A stretch of 64,000 bases of DNA from an uncultured Woeseiaceae bacterium. GTDB taxonomy: Bacteria > Pseudomonadota > Gammaproteobacteria > Steroidobacterales > Woeseiaceae. Location of the stretch: the NCBI GenBank assembly GCA_945788625.1, contig CALZMQ010000016.1, positions 62,001 through 126,000 on the forward strand. Reading direction: 5' to 3'. The translations under genes were made by a program, and so were the position numbers. Of the stretch, positions 17,818 through 26,949 are shown piece after piece. The notes under the pieces were generated by a model. The model worked only from the letters and a program-made list of their open reading frames with translations, was not told the DNA's origin and made no database searches. Positions within the stretch are counted from its first letter, which is position 1. Each line of letters begins with the position of its first letter.

Positions 17818-18920
17818 CAGTCTTCACCGTCGGCAACGATTTCACCGGCCGCCGTATCGTCGTCAGCCGGTTCTTCCGTTGCATTGATTACCGTTACGTC
17901 AGCGTCCGGTTTGAGACCAACCTGGCCGACGGTGATGACGTTGTCGTCGTCGTCGAGGCCGCTGGTAATCTCGATCATTCCGTCGCCGCTGAAACCCGTT
18001 TCCACCGGCCTGCGAATCGCAACGTTGTCCTCGACGACGAAAACGCTCGTCGTGCTCAGTTCCTCGACGATCGCGCTGCGCGGAATCTGCAACGCATTCT
18101 CGTGCCTGTCGTAGACGACGTTCATGCGAGCGAACATGCCCGGCTTGATACGTCGTTCGCTGTCGTTGATCTCGATCGTGATCTTGAACGTACCTGTGTC
18201 AGGGTCGACGATCGGGCTGACGCGGGTGATAGCCGCAAGCACGGGCTCGCCGGCGAGCGCGTCGATGTCTATCGCTACCGGCTGCCCCGCGGATATCTGT
18301 CGATACTCGCGTTCCGGCACGTGCAGGTAAGCGACGAGCGGGTCGAAATTCGTTACTCGAAACAGCGCCTCGCCTACGGCGATGGTGTTGCCGAGCTTGA
18401 TGTAGCGTTCGGACACGACGCCGCTGATCGGAGCCCTGACCTGGGTGTAGTCGAGTTCGAGACTCGCGAGGTTGTAGGATGCCTGCAGCGCCTCCAGGTC
18501 GTACTGGATCTTTTCGAAGTCGCCCTCGCTTATCAGGCCTTTTTCTTTCAGATCCGTGTTACGTTCGAAATCTCGCTGCAACTTGCGCAGCCTTGCCTGC
18601 GATTCGTTGAGTTCCAGCCGTAGCCGGTCACCGTCCAGGCGCGCCAGAACCTGGCCCTCTGCAACATCGTCGCCCTCTTCGACGAGTACCTTTTTAACTT
18701 CGCCTGCCACTTTCGCGATAACGTCGGCTTCGGCGAACGCTTCGATGGGTGCCGTGCCTGAATAGACGGCGTATATGTCGCCGCGCACCGGCAGGCTGGT
18801 CTCCACGGGAATGGGAGGAGACTCCTCTTCGTCCTCATCAGCTGCGTTGTCCCCAATATCGCACGCAGAGAGCAGCATGGCGCAGGCGACAGCGGCCGAG
18901 CCGATTCGGTATAGCTTCAT
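17817..18920 (-). CDS. RND efflux periplasmic adaptor, lipoprotein
   Basis: This 367-residue membrane-fusion adaptor begins at ATG 18920, six bases after a GGGGAGG ribosome site, in preference to an upstream codon. The signal peptide ends in the lipobox LLSAC, so it is lipid-anchored in the periplasm. The halves of the lipoyl domain are VIAKVAGEVKKVLVEEGDDVAEGQVLARLDG split by a coiled coil (LRLELNESQARLRKLQRDFE) and rejoined at YTQVRAPISGVVSERYIKLG. A strongly acidic patch follows the lipid site and an acidic tail ends the protein. It is the second of two adaptors in this operon. Confidence 0.92.
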   Translation of the reverse strand: MKLYRIGSAAVACAMLLSACDIGDNAADEDEEESPPIPVETSLPVRGDIYAVYSGTAPIEAFAEADVIAKVAGEVKKVLVEEGDDVAEGQVLARLDGDRLRLELNESQARLRKLQRDFERNTDLKEKGLISEGDFEKIQYDLEALQASYNLASLELDYTQVRAPISGVVSERYIKLGNTIAVGEALFRVTNFDPLVAYLHVPEREYRQISAGQPVAIDIDALAGEPVLAAITRVSPIVDPDTGTFKITIEINDSERRIKPGMFARMNVVYDRHENALQIPRSAIVEELSTTSVFVVEDNVAIRRPVETGFSGDGMIEITSGLDDDDNVITVGQVGLKPDADVTVINATEEPADDDTAAGEIVADGED

Positions 18921-18985
18921 TATTTCCTCCCCTGTGCATCCGCGGCGCACTGGCGCCGCGCGACGCCTGTACGCCGGGCAATCGG

Positions 18986-20062
18986 TCAGCCGGTGAAGCT
19001 GTCCGGAAGCGTTTTACTGGCGAGCACCTTGCTGCCGTCGCGCAGTCCGGAGTGACCGACAACCACGACCTGCTCGTCTTCGGTCAATCCGCCGAGTATT
19101 TCAATCTTGCCGCCGTTTACTATACCCGTCTCGACAACGCGCCTGACGACCTGATCATCGCTGACGACGTAGACGCTCGCCTGCTCATCTTCGTCCAGCA
19201 GCGCCTGTGCCGAGATGACGAGGGCGTTCGGGTGTTTTTCGTAGGCGACGGTGAAACGACCGAACATTCCGGGCGCAAGATCGCCATTCGGATTGCGGAT
19301 CAGGGCTGTCGCCCTGAAGGTACCGTTGCGAGTATCTATCGTCGGGCTGATGCGAATGATATTCGCGGGAAAATCGACCTCCGGCATGGAGGCGACATTG
19401 ACCGTGGCCGTGTGGCCCGCCTGGAATTTCGGCAATTGGGCCTGCGGAATCTGCAGATAGGCGACGAGTTCCGCCGTATCCGTGATTCGGAACACGACAT
19501 CGTTGACCTTGACGTTCTGCCCCCGCTTCACTTCGCGGCCGGAAACGACACCCGCGATCGGGGCACGGATGTTCGAGTAGCCGTAATTCAGCTTCTTGAG
19601 TTCGTAGGTGGCCTCGAGAGCCGCCAGGTCGTACTTGAGACCTTCGAACATCGAGGCGCTGATCAGGCCGCGCTCGTGCAGGTCGACGTTGCGTTCGTAT
19701 TCCTTCTGCGCCTGTTCCAGGTTGGCTTTGGCGGCGAGCATCTCGAGGCGCAGTCGCTGCCCGTCAAGGCGTGCGAGGACCTGGCCGGATGACACGCGAT
19801 CGCCTTCCTCGACCAGCAGTTCAACCACGTCACCTGCGACGCGCGCGAGCACCGGGGCGTCCGCATCCGAGGTAATCGTGGCGGTCGCGTCGTAAGTGGC
19901 GAAAATATCCGCCCGCACGGGCAGCGCAACCTCCACGGGCACGGCCGCAGCGGCCTCCGGCGTGGCGTTCGCGGCGACGCTGGCTTCGCCGGTGCCGCAG
20001 CCCGGAAGGCTGACCAGGCCAGCGAGCGTGAGCGTTGTGATTATTGATGTCGTCGGTTTCAT
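18986..20062 (-). CDS. RND efflux periplasmic adaptor, lipoprotein, first gene of operon
   Basis: This 358-residue membrane-fusion adaptor has a lipobox, SLPGC, at about residue 22. Lipoyl half-motifs VLARVAGDVVELLVEEGDRV and IRAPIAGVVSGREVKRGQ flank a coiled coil of about 60 residues. The C terminus has the GLTEDEQVVVVGHSGLRDGSKV membrane-proximal strand set. It is related to the following adaptor but clearly diverged. Having two different adaptors before two permeases is unusual, because one adaptor normally serves a pump; mixed hexamers or two alternative pumps are possible (inference). A promoter with overlapping palindrome lies 20-60 bases upstream. Confidence 0.92.
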   Translation of the reverse strand: MKPTTSIITTLTLAGLVSLPGCGTGEASVAANATPEAAAAVPVEVALPVRADIFATYDATATITSDADAPVLARVAGDVVELLVEEGDRVSSGQVLARLDGQRLRLEMLAAKANLEQAQKEYERNVDLHERGLISASMFEGLKYDLAALEATYELKKLNYGYSNIRAPIAGVVSGREVKRGQNVKVNDVVFRITDTAELVAYLQIPQAQLPKFQAGHTATVNVASMPEVDFPANIIRISPTIDTRNGTFRATALIRNPNGDLAPGMFGRFTVAYEKHPNALVISAQALLDEDEQASVYVVSDDQVVRRVVETGIVNGGKIEILGGLTEDEQVVVVGHSGLRDGSKVLASKTLPDSFTG

Positions 20063-20082
20063 TGTTCCCGGACCATCTTATT

Positions 20083-20124
20083 TAGTGTTGTAGTTAAGTA
20101 TAACACTAGTTCGGTATAACGCAA
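20083..20124 (-). promoter_or_regulatory. Promoter and operator-like palindrome of the four-gene RND operon
   Basis: On the minus strand TTGCGT (20119-20124) and TATACT (20097-20102) are separated by 16 bases, a good sigma-70 promoter about 35 bases before the first adaptor start. A 7-bp inverted repeat, TAGTGTT and AACACTA (20083-20089 and 20102-20108), covers the -10 region. Two direct GTTATAC copies lie 16 bases apart. Both patterns would suit a repressor of the TetR or PadR type, although no matching regulator gene is adjacent. Confidence 0.55.
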
Positions 20125-20211
20125 TACCCGGGTACCAGCGTTATTTTGCCACTGAATCGACTATTAGATGCACGAAAGCCCTATTTGGATTGCGATGGCG
20201 GCAGAAAGTTT

Positions 20212-20230
20212 CCGCGCCGTCGCGGCGCGG
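20212..20230 (-). terminator. GC-rich hairpin after the PadR-RND operon
   Basis: A perfect 8-bp stem (CCGCGCCG and CGGCGCGG) with a three-base loop lies five bases beyond the stop of the third RND permease. On the minus strand the tail AAACTTTCT is only weakly U-rich, so termination may be incomplete or Rho-assisted. It separates the two RND operons. Confidence 0.45.
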
Positions 20231-20234
20231 CGGA

Positions 20235-23200
20235 TCAGGGCGCCAGCGTGGGCGAGGTGCCTGAATGCAGGCTGCGCCGGTCTTTCCAGCGCGACAGCAC
20301 ATTGGCCTGGATCATCAGCAGGCTCGGCGTGAGCAACAGTGTGAGCAGGGTTGCGAAGGCGAGCCCGCCGGCGACGGACGAGGCGAGTTGCGTCCACCAC
20401 TGCGAACTGGGCGCGCCGACCGATACTTCCCGGTCTATGAGGTTGATATTGACGCCGAGCACCATGGGCATAAGACCGACGATCGTCGTCACCGTGGTCA
20501 GCAAGACGGGCCGCAAGCGTATGGCGCAGGTTCTCAGGATTGCGTCGTACGCGACTTCACCACGGCTGCGCAGCACGTTGTACGTATCGATGAATACAAT
20601 ATTGTTGTTGACGACGATGCCGGCAAGCGTGATGACGCCGACACTGCTCATGATGATGCCAAACGGTTTCCCCATGACGAGGTGACCGAGCAGTACGCCA
20701 CCCGTGGAGAACAGCACCGCCGTCAGAATCAGGCCTGCCTGGTAAATGCTGTTGAATTGGGTGACGAGGATGATGGCCATAATCGCCAGCGCCATCATCA
20801 TCGCGCGCGCGAGAAACGCCATGTCCTCTTCCTGGTCCTCGGTGCTGCCGCCGAATGTGGCGTTGACACGTGGATCGATCTCCAGGTCGGGCATCGACTT
20901 GCGAAGCTCGGCAACAACGTCCGCCACGAGGAAGTCGCTCGCAACGTCCGCGTCGATGGACACGGTCCGGCGCATGTCTATGCGCCGGATCGTGCTGACT
21001 TTCTGCGCCGGCACGCGCTCGATGAACGTGCTGATGGGCACGAGTCCCTGTTCGCTCGGTATCCTGAGTTCATCAATCTGCGACAGGCTGCGGCTGCCCT
21101 CCGGGTATCGTACGCGGATGTCGATCTCGTCATCGCTGTCGTCGGGACGATACTCGCCGATTTTTATGCCGTTGGTGACGAGCTGCACCATGGCGCCAAC
21201 CAGCGAAATATCGGCACCGAATCGAGCTGCTTCGGCCCGGTCGACCTTGATCTGCCATTCGATACCGGGCAGCGGCAGGCTGTCCTCGATGTTGACGATT
21301 CCTCCGTGCCGTTGCATCACGCCGCGCATCATCGTCACGGTCTGGTCGAGTAAATCGGGAAAGCGCGAGGAGAATTCGATGCGTATCGGTTTTCCCTGCG
21401 GCGGACCGGCATCGGGCTTGCGTGTCTCGATTTGTATCCCGACCAGGTCACTGGTCCTGTCACGAATCTCGGCGAGGATTTCGTCAGACGGGCGGCGCAG
21501 ATTCCAGTCGATGTAATTCAGGGTCAGCGAGCCGATCTGGTCTTCCGCTCCCCGGTCGCTGTTGCCGGTTTTCGCATACAGGAATTCGATTTCAGGCATG
21601 CCCAGCAACCGGCTCTCGACCTGCGAGACGAGGAAGTCGCGTTCTTCGGTCGACATGTCGCCCCGGGCCCGAATATCGACCATGCCGAACGGTTGCTCGA
21701 CGTCGGGGAAATATTCCACGCCCTTGCCGAGCGTGAAGAAGGCGACGTAGACAGTAATCAACAGTGTGGATACCGCTGCCACGCTGCGCCACGGGTGTGT
21801 CAGGGAGCGCTTCAGGAACTGCACGTAACGGCCCGTGAATCCGCTGACGGTATCGAGGTCGCCGGTCTCGGCGGCGCTGAGGTTGCGCCTTGCTTCTTCG
21901 GTGTTGGCGCCCGTCCTGCCGAATATCGATCCGAGCGTCGGCACGAACAGCAACGCCATGATCAATGACGCCGACAATACGGCTATCAGCGTTATCGGCA
22001 GGTACTTCATGAATTCACCGGACATGCCCGGCCACAACGCGAGCGGCACGAAAGCAGCCAGCGTGGTACAGGTCGACGCGATAATCGGCCAGGACATGCG
22101 AATGGCGGCACGTGAGTACGCGTCGTGGCGCGTCTCGCCCTCTGCCATGCGCCGGTCCGCCATCTCGGTCACCACGATGGCGCCGTCAACGAGCATGCCG
22201 ACGGCCATGATCAGGGCGAACAACACCATCATGTTGATCGTGATACCGAAGGAACCGATGATCAGGATGCCCATCAGGAAGCTGCCGGGAATCGCCACGC
22301 CAACCAGTAGTGCGGAGCGTATGCCGAGGATGCCGATGATAACGACAAAAACCAGCAACACCGCGGCAATCACATTGTTCTGCAATTCGGTGAGCATGTC
22401 ATTGACGTCTTCCGACTTGTCTCGCGATGCGACTATCTCGAGTTCGGCCGGCCAGTAGGCGCGCTCTTCCTCTATGACATCCTTGACCTCGGCAATCGTA
22501 TCGATGACGTTGGCGCCGGCACGTTGCACGACTTCGATCGCAAGGGCGGGTTTCCCGTTCAGTCGCGCGATGCTCTCTGCATCCTTGTATGTGCGGCGCA
22601 CTTGGGCGATGTCCTTGAAATGGACGATCCGCTCGCCGACTGCCTTTATCGGCATGTTGAGCACATCGTCGGCACTCTCGAAGACCCCGGGTACCTTGAC
22701 CGGAAAACGGCCCTCGTCGGAATGCAGCGCGCCGGCGGCGACGAGGCGATTATTGCGGCTGATGAAACTGATGATCTGCGCCTGGTCGAGACTGTAACTT
22801 TCCATCGAGAGCGGGTCGACGACGACTTCCATGAGTTCTTCGCGCGTACCGACCAGGTTGACTTCGAGAACGCCCCCGAGCGCTTCGATTTTTTCCTTCA
22901 GGTCCTTGGCAATCGTGGTGAGCGTTCGTTCCGGAACGTTGCCGGCCAGGTTCAGCACCAGCATCGGGTCGAAGCGCGACATCTTCACTTCGTTGATGGT
23001 CGGTTCGTCCGATTCGCCTGGCAGCTTCGCCTTCGCCATATCGACCTTTTCACGGACATCCTGCAGCGCCTGCTTGGTGTCGATGCCGGCGTCGAACTCG
23101 AGCCGCACATTGGCGCCGCCCTCGTAAGCACTGGCGTTCATTTCCTTGATGCCCTCGATCGAGCGAACTTCCTGCTCCACCGGCCGCACGAGCAGGCGCT

Positions 23201-23378
23201 CGGAATCTTCGGGAGAAATGCCGTCGTGCTCGATGCTGATATAGATCACGGGGATTTCTATATCCGGCTCGGCTTCCTTGGGAATCGTGACGTAAGTGAC
23301 GATGCCGCCCACCAGTACGACGAGCAACGACAGGATTACGGTACGCGACCGCAACATTGCGAGCTCGATAATTTCCAT
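20235..23378 (-). CDS. RND efflux permease of the PadR operon
   Basis: This 1047-residue permease has the RND architecture. It starts EIIELAMLRSRTVILSLLV and has the IPKEAEPDIEIPVIYISI entry motif, different from the other two pumps. Helix 4 reads GMLVDGAIVVTEMADRRM, with one Asp followed by Gly, which places it in a branch of uncharacterised proteobacterial RND pumps rather than the AcrB clade. The C-terminal half keeps GVITLAGIVVNNNIVFIDTYN. It is preceded by its adaptor with a one-base TGATG overlap. The substrate cannot be inferred. Confidence 0.93.
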   Translation of the reverse strand: MEIIELAMLRSRTVILSLLVVLVGGIVTYVTIPKEAEPDIEIPVIYISIEHDGISPEDSERLLVRPVEQEVRSIEGIKEMNASAYEGGANVRLEFDAGIDTKQALQDVREKVDMAKAKLPGESDEPTINEVKMSRFDPMLVLNLAGNVPERTLTTIAKDLKEKIEALGGVLEVNLVGTREELMEVVVDPLSMESYSLDQAQIISFISRNNRLVAAGALHSDEGRFPVKVPGVFESADDVLNMPIKAVGERIVHFKDIAQVRRTYKDAESIARLNGKPALAIEVVQRAGANVIDTIAEVKDVIEEERAYWPAELEIVASRDKSEDVNDMLTELQNNVIAAVLLVFVVIIGILGIRSALLVGVAIPGSFLMGILIIGSFGITINMMVLFALIMAVGMLVDGAIVVTEMADRRMAEGETRHDAYSRAAIRMSWPIIASTCTTLAAFVPLALWPGMSGEFMKYLPITLIAVLSASLIMALLFVPTLGSIFGRTGANTEEARRNLSAAETGDLDTVSGFTGRYVQFLKRSLTHPWRSVAAVSTLLITVYVAFFTLGKGVEYFPDVEQPFGMVDIRARGDMSTEERDFLVSQVESRLLGMPEIEFLYAKTGNSDRGAEDQIGSLTLNYIDWNLRRPSDEILAEIRDRTSDLVGIQIETRKPDAGPPQGKPIRIEFSSRFPDLLDQTVTMMRGVMQRHGGIVNIEDSLPLPGIEWQIKVDRAEAARFGADISLVGAMVQLVTNGIKIGEYRPDDSDDEIDIRVRYPEGSRSLSQIDELRIPSEQGLVPISTFIERVPAQKVSTIRRIDMRRTVSIDADVASDFLVADVVAELRKSMPDLEIDPRVNATFGGSTEDQEEDMAFLARAMMMALAIMAIILVTQFNSIYQAGLILTAVLFSTGGVLLGHLVMGKPFGIIMSSVGVITLAGIVVNNNIVFIDTYNVLRSRGEVAYDAILRTCAIRLRPVLLTTVTTIVGLMPMVLGVNINLIDREVSVGAPSSQWWTQLASSVAGGLAFATLLTLLLTPSLLMIQANVLSRWKDRRSLHSGTSPTLAP

Positions 23379-24511
23379 CAGTCGGCGTTTCCGGCGCCCG
23401 CCTTGATGGCGACAGCCGTTTTGGCATCGTCCTCGGGCACCGCGTCGACGACTGAACCATTGGCAACGTATCCCTGGCCGACCGTAATAATGGTTGCCGT
23501 TTCAGGGAGTCCAGCAAGCCAGACGCCATCGCTGGTGGACAGTGCGATGTCGGCCAGGACGAATTCCACCGTGCCGTCTGCATTGACGATTTTCACGCCC
23601 ACGTTGCCGGCGTCGTCGAGGGTCAGCAAGGAAGGAGCGACACGATGCGCGAAAACTTCTTCGGCGGGAATGTGTAGTTCTGCCGTGCCGCCAATACGAA
23701 GCGCGCCATCTGTGTTGTCCACCTCGAGTTCGACGGCAAACGTGCGCGTGGCCTCGTCGGCGACAGGGGCGACGTAACGAATCCGGCCCTGTACCGTTTC
23801 GCCGGTCGCGAGACTTGCCTCGGCAGCATCGCCCACGTCAACGAAGCGTGCGTCGAACTCCGACAGGTTCGCGGAAACGACGATGGTCCGGTTGTCGACA
23901 AACGTGGCAACCGGGTCGCCGCGCTTGACGAAGTCGCCGATCTCGACGCTGCGCGCCTGCAAAGCGCCGGCGAACGGTGCGCGAACGACCATGTATTCGA
24001 GATCGAGCTGTGCGCGTACCAATTCCGCTCTTGCGGTTTCCAGCATCGCGACCGCTTCCTGGAGCTGCGCCTCGGACACGTAACTTTCGGACTTCAGCTT
24101 CAGTCGTCCTTCGTATTCGACCTCGCGCTGCCGTACCGTCGCCTCGGCCTGCTGGAGGCGCGCTGATCGATCGCGTTCGTCCAGGCGCACGATGATCCCT
24201 CCACGCTCGAGGCTGGCGCCACGATCGGCGCCGACGTACTCGATGCGGCCGTCCGTCTCGGCGGCCAATTGAACGATTCGTGCAGGGGCCGTCTTGCCGT
24301 TGACCGTGATTGTGCGCACGACCGGCTCGGCCGATTGCGTGCGCACGCGAACGGCATTGCGGGTGCCGGCGGCGGCCGTATCGGCTAAGGCATCGTCCGC
24401 TGCGCGCTCATCGGCGCCGATCTGGCCCGAGGCCAGCCACGCCGTAACGACAAACACGATGCCGACGGAAATCAGCCATGATTTGTAACGATTGAACTTG
24501 CCCAGTTCCAT
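23378..24511 (-). CDS. RND/HlyD-type periplasmic adaptor of the PadR operon
   Basis: This 377-residue adaptor is anchored by an uncleaved N-terminal helix (SWLISVGIVFVVTAWLASG) rather than a lipobox, unlike the two adaptors of the neighbouring operon. Lipoyl halves are QLAAETDGRIEYVGADRGAS and YMVVRAPFAGALQARSVEIG with a coiled coil between (LQQAEATVRQREVEYEGRL). Beta-barrel and membrane-proximal domains follow. It is coupled to the permease by TGATG and lies 33 bases after the PadR gene, so the regulator is expected to control it. Confidence 0.92.
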   Translation of the reverse strand: MELGKFNRYKSWLISVGIVFVVTAWLASGQIGADERAADDALADTAAAGTRNAVRVRTQSAEPVVRTITVNGKTAPARIVQLAAETDGRIEYVGADRGASLERGGIIVRLDERDRSARLQQAEATVRQREVEYEGRLKLKSESYVSEAQLQEAVAMLETARAELVRAQLDLEYMVVRAPFAGALQARSVEIGDFVKRGDPVATFVDNRTIVVSANLSEFDARFVDVGDAAEASLATGETVQGRIRYVAPVADEATRTFAVELEVDNTDGALRIGGTAELHIPAEEVFAHRVAPSLLTLDDAGNVGVKIVNADGTVEFVLADIALSTSDGVWLAGLPETATIITVGQGYVANGSVVDAVPEDDAKTAVAIKAGAGNAD

Positions 24512-24544
24512 CCGCTTCTCACTTAATTTTCATGCTCGCAGCGA

Positions 24545-25087
24545 CTAAGCCGATGCGGACTGCTTTTGCGTCTCTTCGAGCAACAGGTAACGGTTTTCGC
24601 AAATGTATTTTTCCATTGCAGCTGATACGGCCTTGCCGAAGCCCAGCACGAACTTCATGCCGCCCGGCCATTCGTGCATGCAGTTGGCCTCAATGTCTGC
24701 GAACATTTTCTTGAAGCGCTCGATGTCATCGAGGCGACTGTTCAGCACTGTCTCGACGCTCTCGGGCTGCATGAGATGGGCAAAGCACATCATGGCGAGA
24801 AATTCCGATCGCACCTTGTGGCACGGCGCTGGATTCTCCAACGCCTTGAGCAGGTAACGCCGGCCTTCTGCCGTGATTTCGTAGACTTTCCGATCCGGCT
24901 TACCCTGCTGCGGAATCTCCTGGCAGCTCACGAGACCCTGTTCGGCGAGAGACGAAAGCGCCGGGTAGATCGAGCCGAATCCGGCGGCGAAAAAATGGGC
25001 GAAACTCGATTCGAATTGCTTCTTCAGGTCATAGCCCGAGGCCTTGCCGTCATTCAGCATCCCTAGACAAACGGTTTTTACATCCAT
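24545..25087 (-). CDS. PadR-family transcriptional regulator
   Basis: This 180-residue regulator has an N-terminal winged helix typical of PadR: CLGMLNDGKASGYDLKKQFE, GSIYPALSSLAEQGLVSCQE and the wing with GKPDRKVYEITAEGRRYL. A C-terminal helical dimerisation domain spans residues 95-175. PadR repressors bind drugs or phenolics and control pumps (known for PadR and LmrR). Being the first gene of an operon with an RND adaptor and permease, it probably represses that operon and itself through the palindrome that brackets the promoter. Confidence 0.92.
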   Translation of the reverse strand: MDVKTVCLGMLNDGKASGYDLKKQFESSFAHFFAAGFGSIYPALSSLAEQGLVSCQEIPQQGKPDRKVYEITAEGRRYLLKALENPAPCHKVRSEFLAMMCFAHLMQPESVETVLNSRLDDIERFKKMFADIEANCMHEWPGGMKFVLGFGKAVSAAMEKYICENRYLLLEETQKQSASA

Positions 25088-25117
25088 TGAGAATCACGCG
25101 CGGCGTTCAGCACCGCC

Positions 25118-25163
25118 ATATATCGGGGCGATGCATAATATCAGTCCGATATATAAATGCCAG
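25118..25163 (-). promoter_or_regulatory. Promoter and candidate PadR operator
   Basis: On the minus strand CTGGCA (25158-25163) and TATTAT (25135-25140) are 17 bases apart, a convincing sigma-70 promoter. A perfect 9-bp inverted repeat, ATATATCGG (25118-25126) and CCGATATAT (25146-25154), places one half inside the spacer and the other just past the -10 box. Bound regulator would block polymerase, consistent with autorepression. The site differs from the classical ATGT-N8-ACAT PadR operator. Confidence 0.6.
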
Positions 25164-25314
25164 CGATTTCGTTTATGTAATCGTGTCAATGAAAATGGTT
25201 TTTAAAATCAGACCATTTAGAGTGGGTAACAGGTGATGAGGCGTGCTCGAGGCACAGAAGACGCCAGGATGCTGCGCAATATATGCGCTTTTCAACCCAA
25301 ACCGTGGCGCTTGC

Positions 25315-26667
25315 TTACTTGAAGTTTTGCGCCAGATAGGGGTTCAGGAGACGGTTTTCCGGGTCCAGTTGTGTGCGGATCTTGCGGAAGAAGTCCAGGC
25401 GGGTCGAATAGGTACGCCCGGCGTACTCGGCACGAAAACCGCGCGACTGGCTGAACAACGGCGTCCCGCCCCAGTTCTCGGCGAACTGCGCCAGGTCGAT
25501 GACGAAATCGTCCCAGCCGCGAGATTGGGTCGACGATGTCTGCAAGGCGATGATCGGCTCGTCGAAGGACGGGGACAGCAACGCCGACGGGTCCCTGTTG
25601 ACCCGGAATCCGACCGCCGGCATGTCGCAGCGGTAGCCGGATTGGCGAAGCGTCTCCTGGCAGAATTCCGTGTACGCCTTGATCACGACTGAGAAATCGG
25701 CGGCCGGGAAACACCAGGTAGAGTACAGGAGACTGCGCGGCTTCGTGCGGCGCCGCCGGCCGGAAGCCGTGACGTTGTTGCCGTTCTTGACGAGGCGCGA
25801 ATTGACCATGCCGTGCGTCGCGGCACTGATACTGTCGATGAGCTGATAGCGGACCGACGGAATAGGCATGACCCTGTTCAGCGACTTGAAGACGTGCGGC
25901 AAAACCGTGCTTTCGCCCCAGTCCTTGAGTTTCCATGGCGTCTCGTAAGCGTTGCCCGGCTCTGACTCGTAACGCCGCAGGTCGAGATACACCCTGTTCC
26001 TGTGCGGCAGCACGTAGAACTTCAATCCGACGTCGGCGCCTGAGAGACGATCCGCAACGTCGGAGAAGGTGTCGATGTCGAGGCTCCGGTGGCTCGCTGT
26101 GAAGGTCGATATCGGACGTACCTTGAGCGTTGCCTCGTAGATAATGCCGAGCAGGCCGTAGCTCATGCGAAAAGCGTTCAGGAGGTTCTGTTGTTCGTGT
26201 GACACCTTCATCACTTTGCCGCTGGCCATGACGACTTTCGCGCTGACGAGCTGGCTCGACAGGTACGCTGCCTGGTTGCCGATACCCGGCCCCATGCACG
26301 GAGAGGCCAGGGCACCGCCCAGGGTCCGCTCCATCTGGTCGTGGCTGCCGATCAATTCGAGACCCTGCTGCGCCAGTGCAGAAACCAGCGTACCGAGGCG
26401 TACGCCGGCTTCGGCGGTCACGGTGTGGTTGTAGTTGTCGATCGCGACGATCCTGTCAAGCCTGGCCGTTCGAATGACGGTCCCGGTCGGGCACTGGTTG
26501 CAGTCGGTGGCGGCGCTGGCGGAGCCCTGCACCCTGATCGGCAGAGCGATATTGGTCTGCGGTTCGAGGGAGCGCATGAGTTTCGCCAGGCTGTCGGGTG
26601 CGTAAACGCCCGGTTGCGCCGGGCGCCTGACAAACCTGCCTGTATCTCGAAATCCCGGTGCTTGCAT
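25315..26667 (-). CDS. FAD-linked oxidase, sugar-lactone oxidase type
   Basis: This 450-residue flavoenzyme has an N-terminal PCMH-type FAD-binding domain: TARLDRIVAIDNYNHTVTAEAG and GLELIGSHDQMERTLGGALAS, then GIGNQAAYLSSQLVSAKVV. A C-terminal domain ends with a TRLDFFRKIRTQLDPENRLLNPYLA-like motif, as in D-arabinono-1,4-lactone and alditol oxidases. ATG 26667 was chosen because GGAG lies seven bases upstream; the longer GTG start at 26706 lacks one. The substrate is probably a sugar lactone or polyol, but this is inferred from the domain order alone. No neighbouring sugar genes are seen. Confidence 0.8.
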   Translation of the reverse strand: MQAPGFRDTGRFVRRPAQPGVYAPDSLAKLMRSLEPQTNIALPIRVQGSASAATDCNQCPTGTVIRTARLDRIVAIDNYNHTVTAEAGVRLGTLVSALAQQGLELIGSHDQMERTLGGALASPCMGPGIGNQAAYLSSQLVSAKVVMASGKVMKVSHEQQNLLNAFRMSYGLLGIIYEATLKVRPISTFTASHRSLDIDTFSDVADRLSGADVGLKFYVLPHRNRVYLDLRRYESEPGNAYETPWKLKDWGESTVLPHVFKSLNRVMPIPSVRYQLIDSISAATHGMVNSRLVKNGNNVTASGRRRRTKPRSLLYSTWCFPAADFSVVIKAYTEFCQETLRQSGYRCDMPAVGFRVNRDPSALLSPSFDEPIIALQTSSTQSRGWDDFVIDLAQFAENWGGTPLFSQSRGFRAEYAGRTYSTRLDFFRKIRTQLDPENRLLNPYLAQNFK

Positions 26668-26949
26668 AGCGGTCTCCAGCAAAAAATTCACAGTTGCCAA
26701 AGACACCGAATGACCTCATTTCGATCGCGATGAGGTATCGTGTTGGTAACCCCGCTGTCGTAGGTTGGACCCTTAGACCGGTAGCTTTGCGACGCTGTCT
26801 TTCGACAGGTGTGCCTTTGTCAAACGAGGAGCCATCGTTGCACAGTGTGACGGGCCTTGCAATGACATGAGGCAACAGAAAAATATATTGTTAAATGCCT
26901 GTTGCACGCCTTGCTGCAACGCTCGCGAGAGGATGGAAACGACAGCCGC

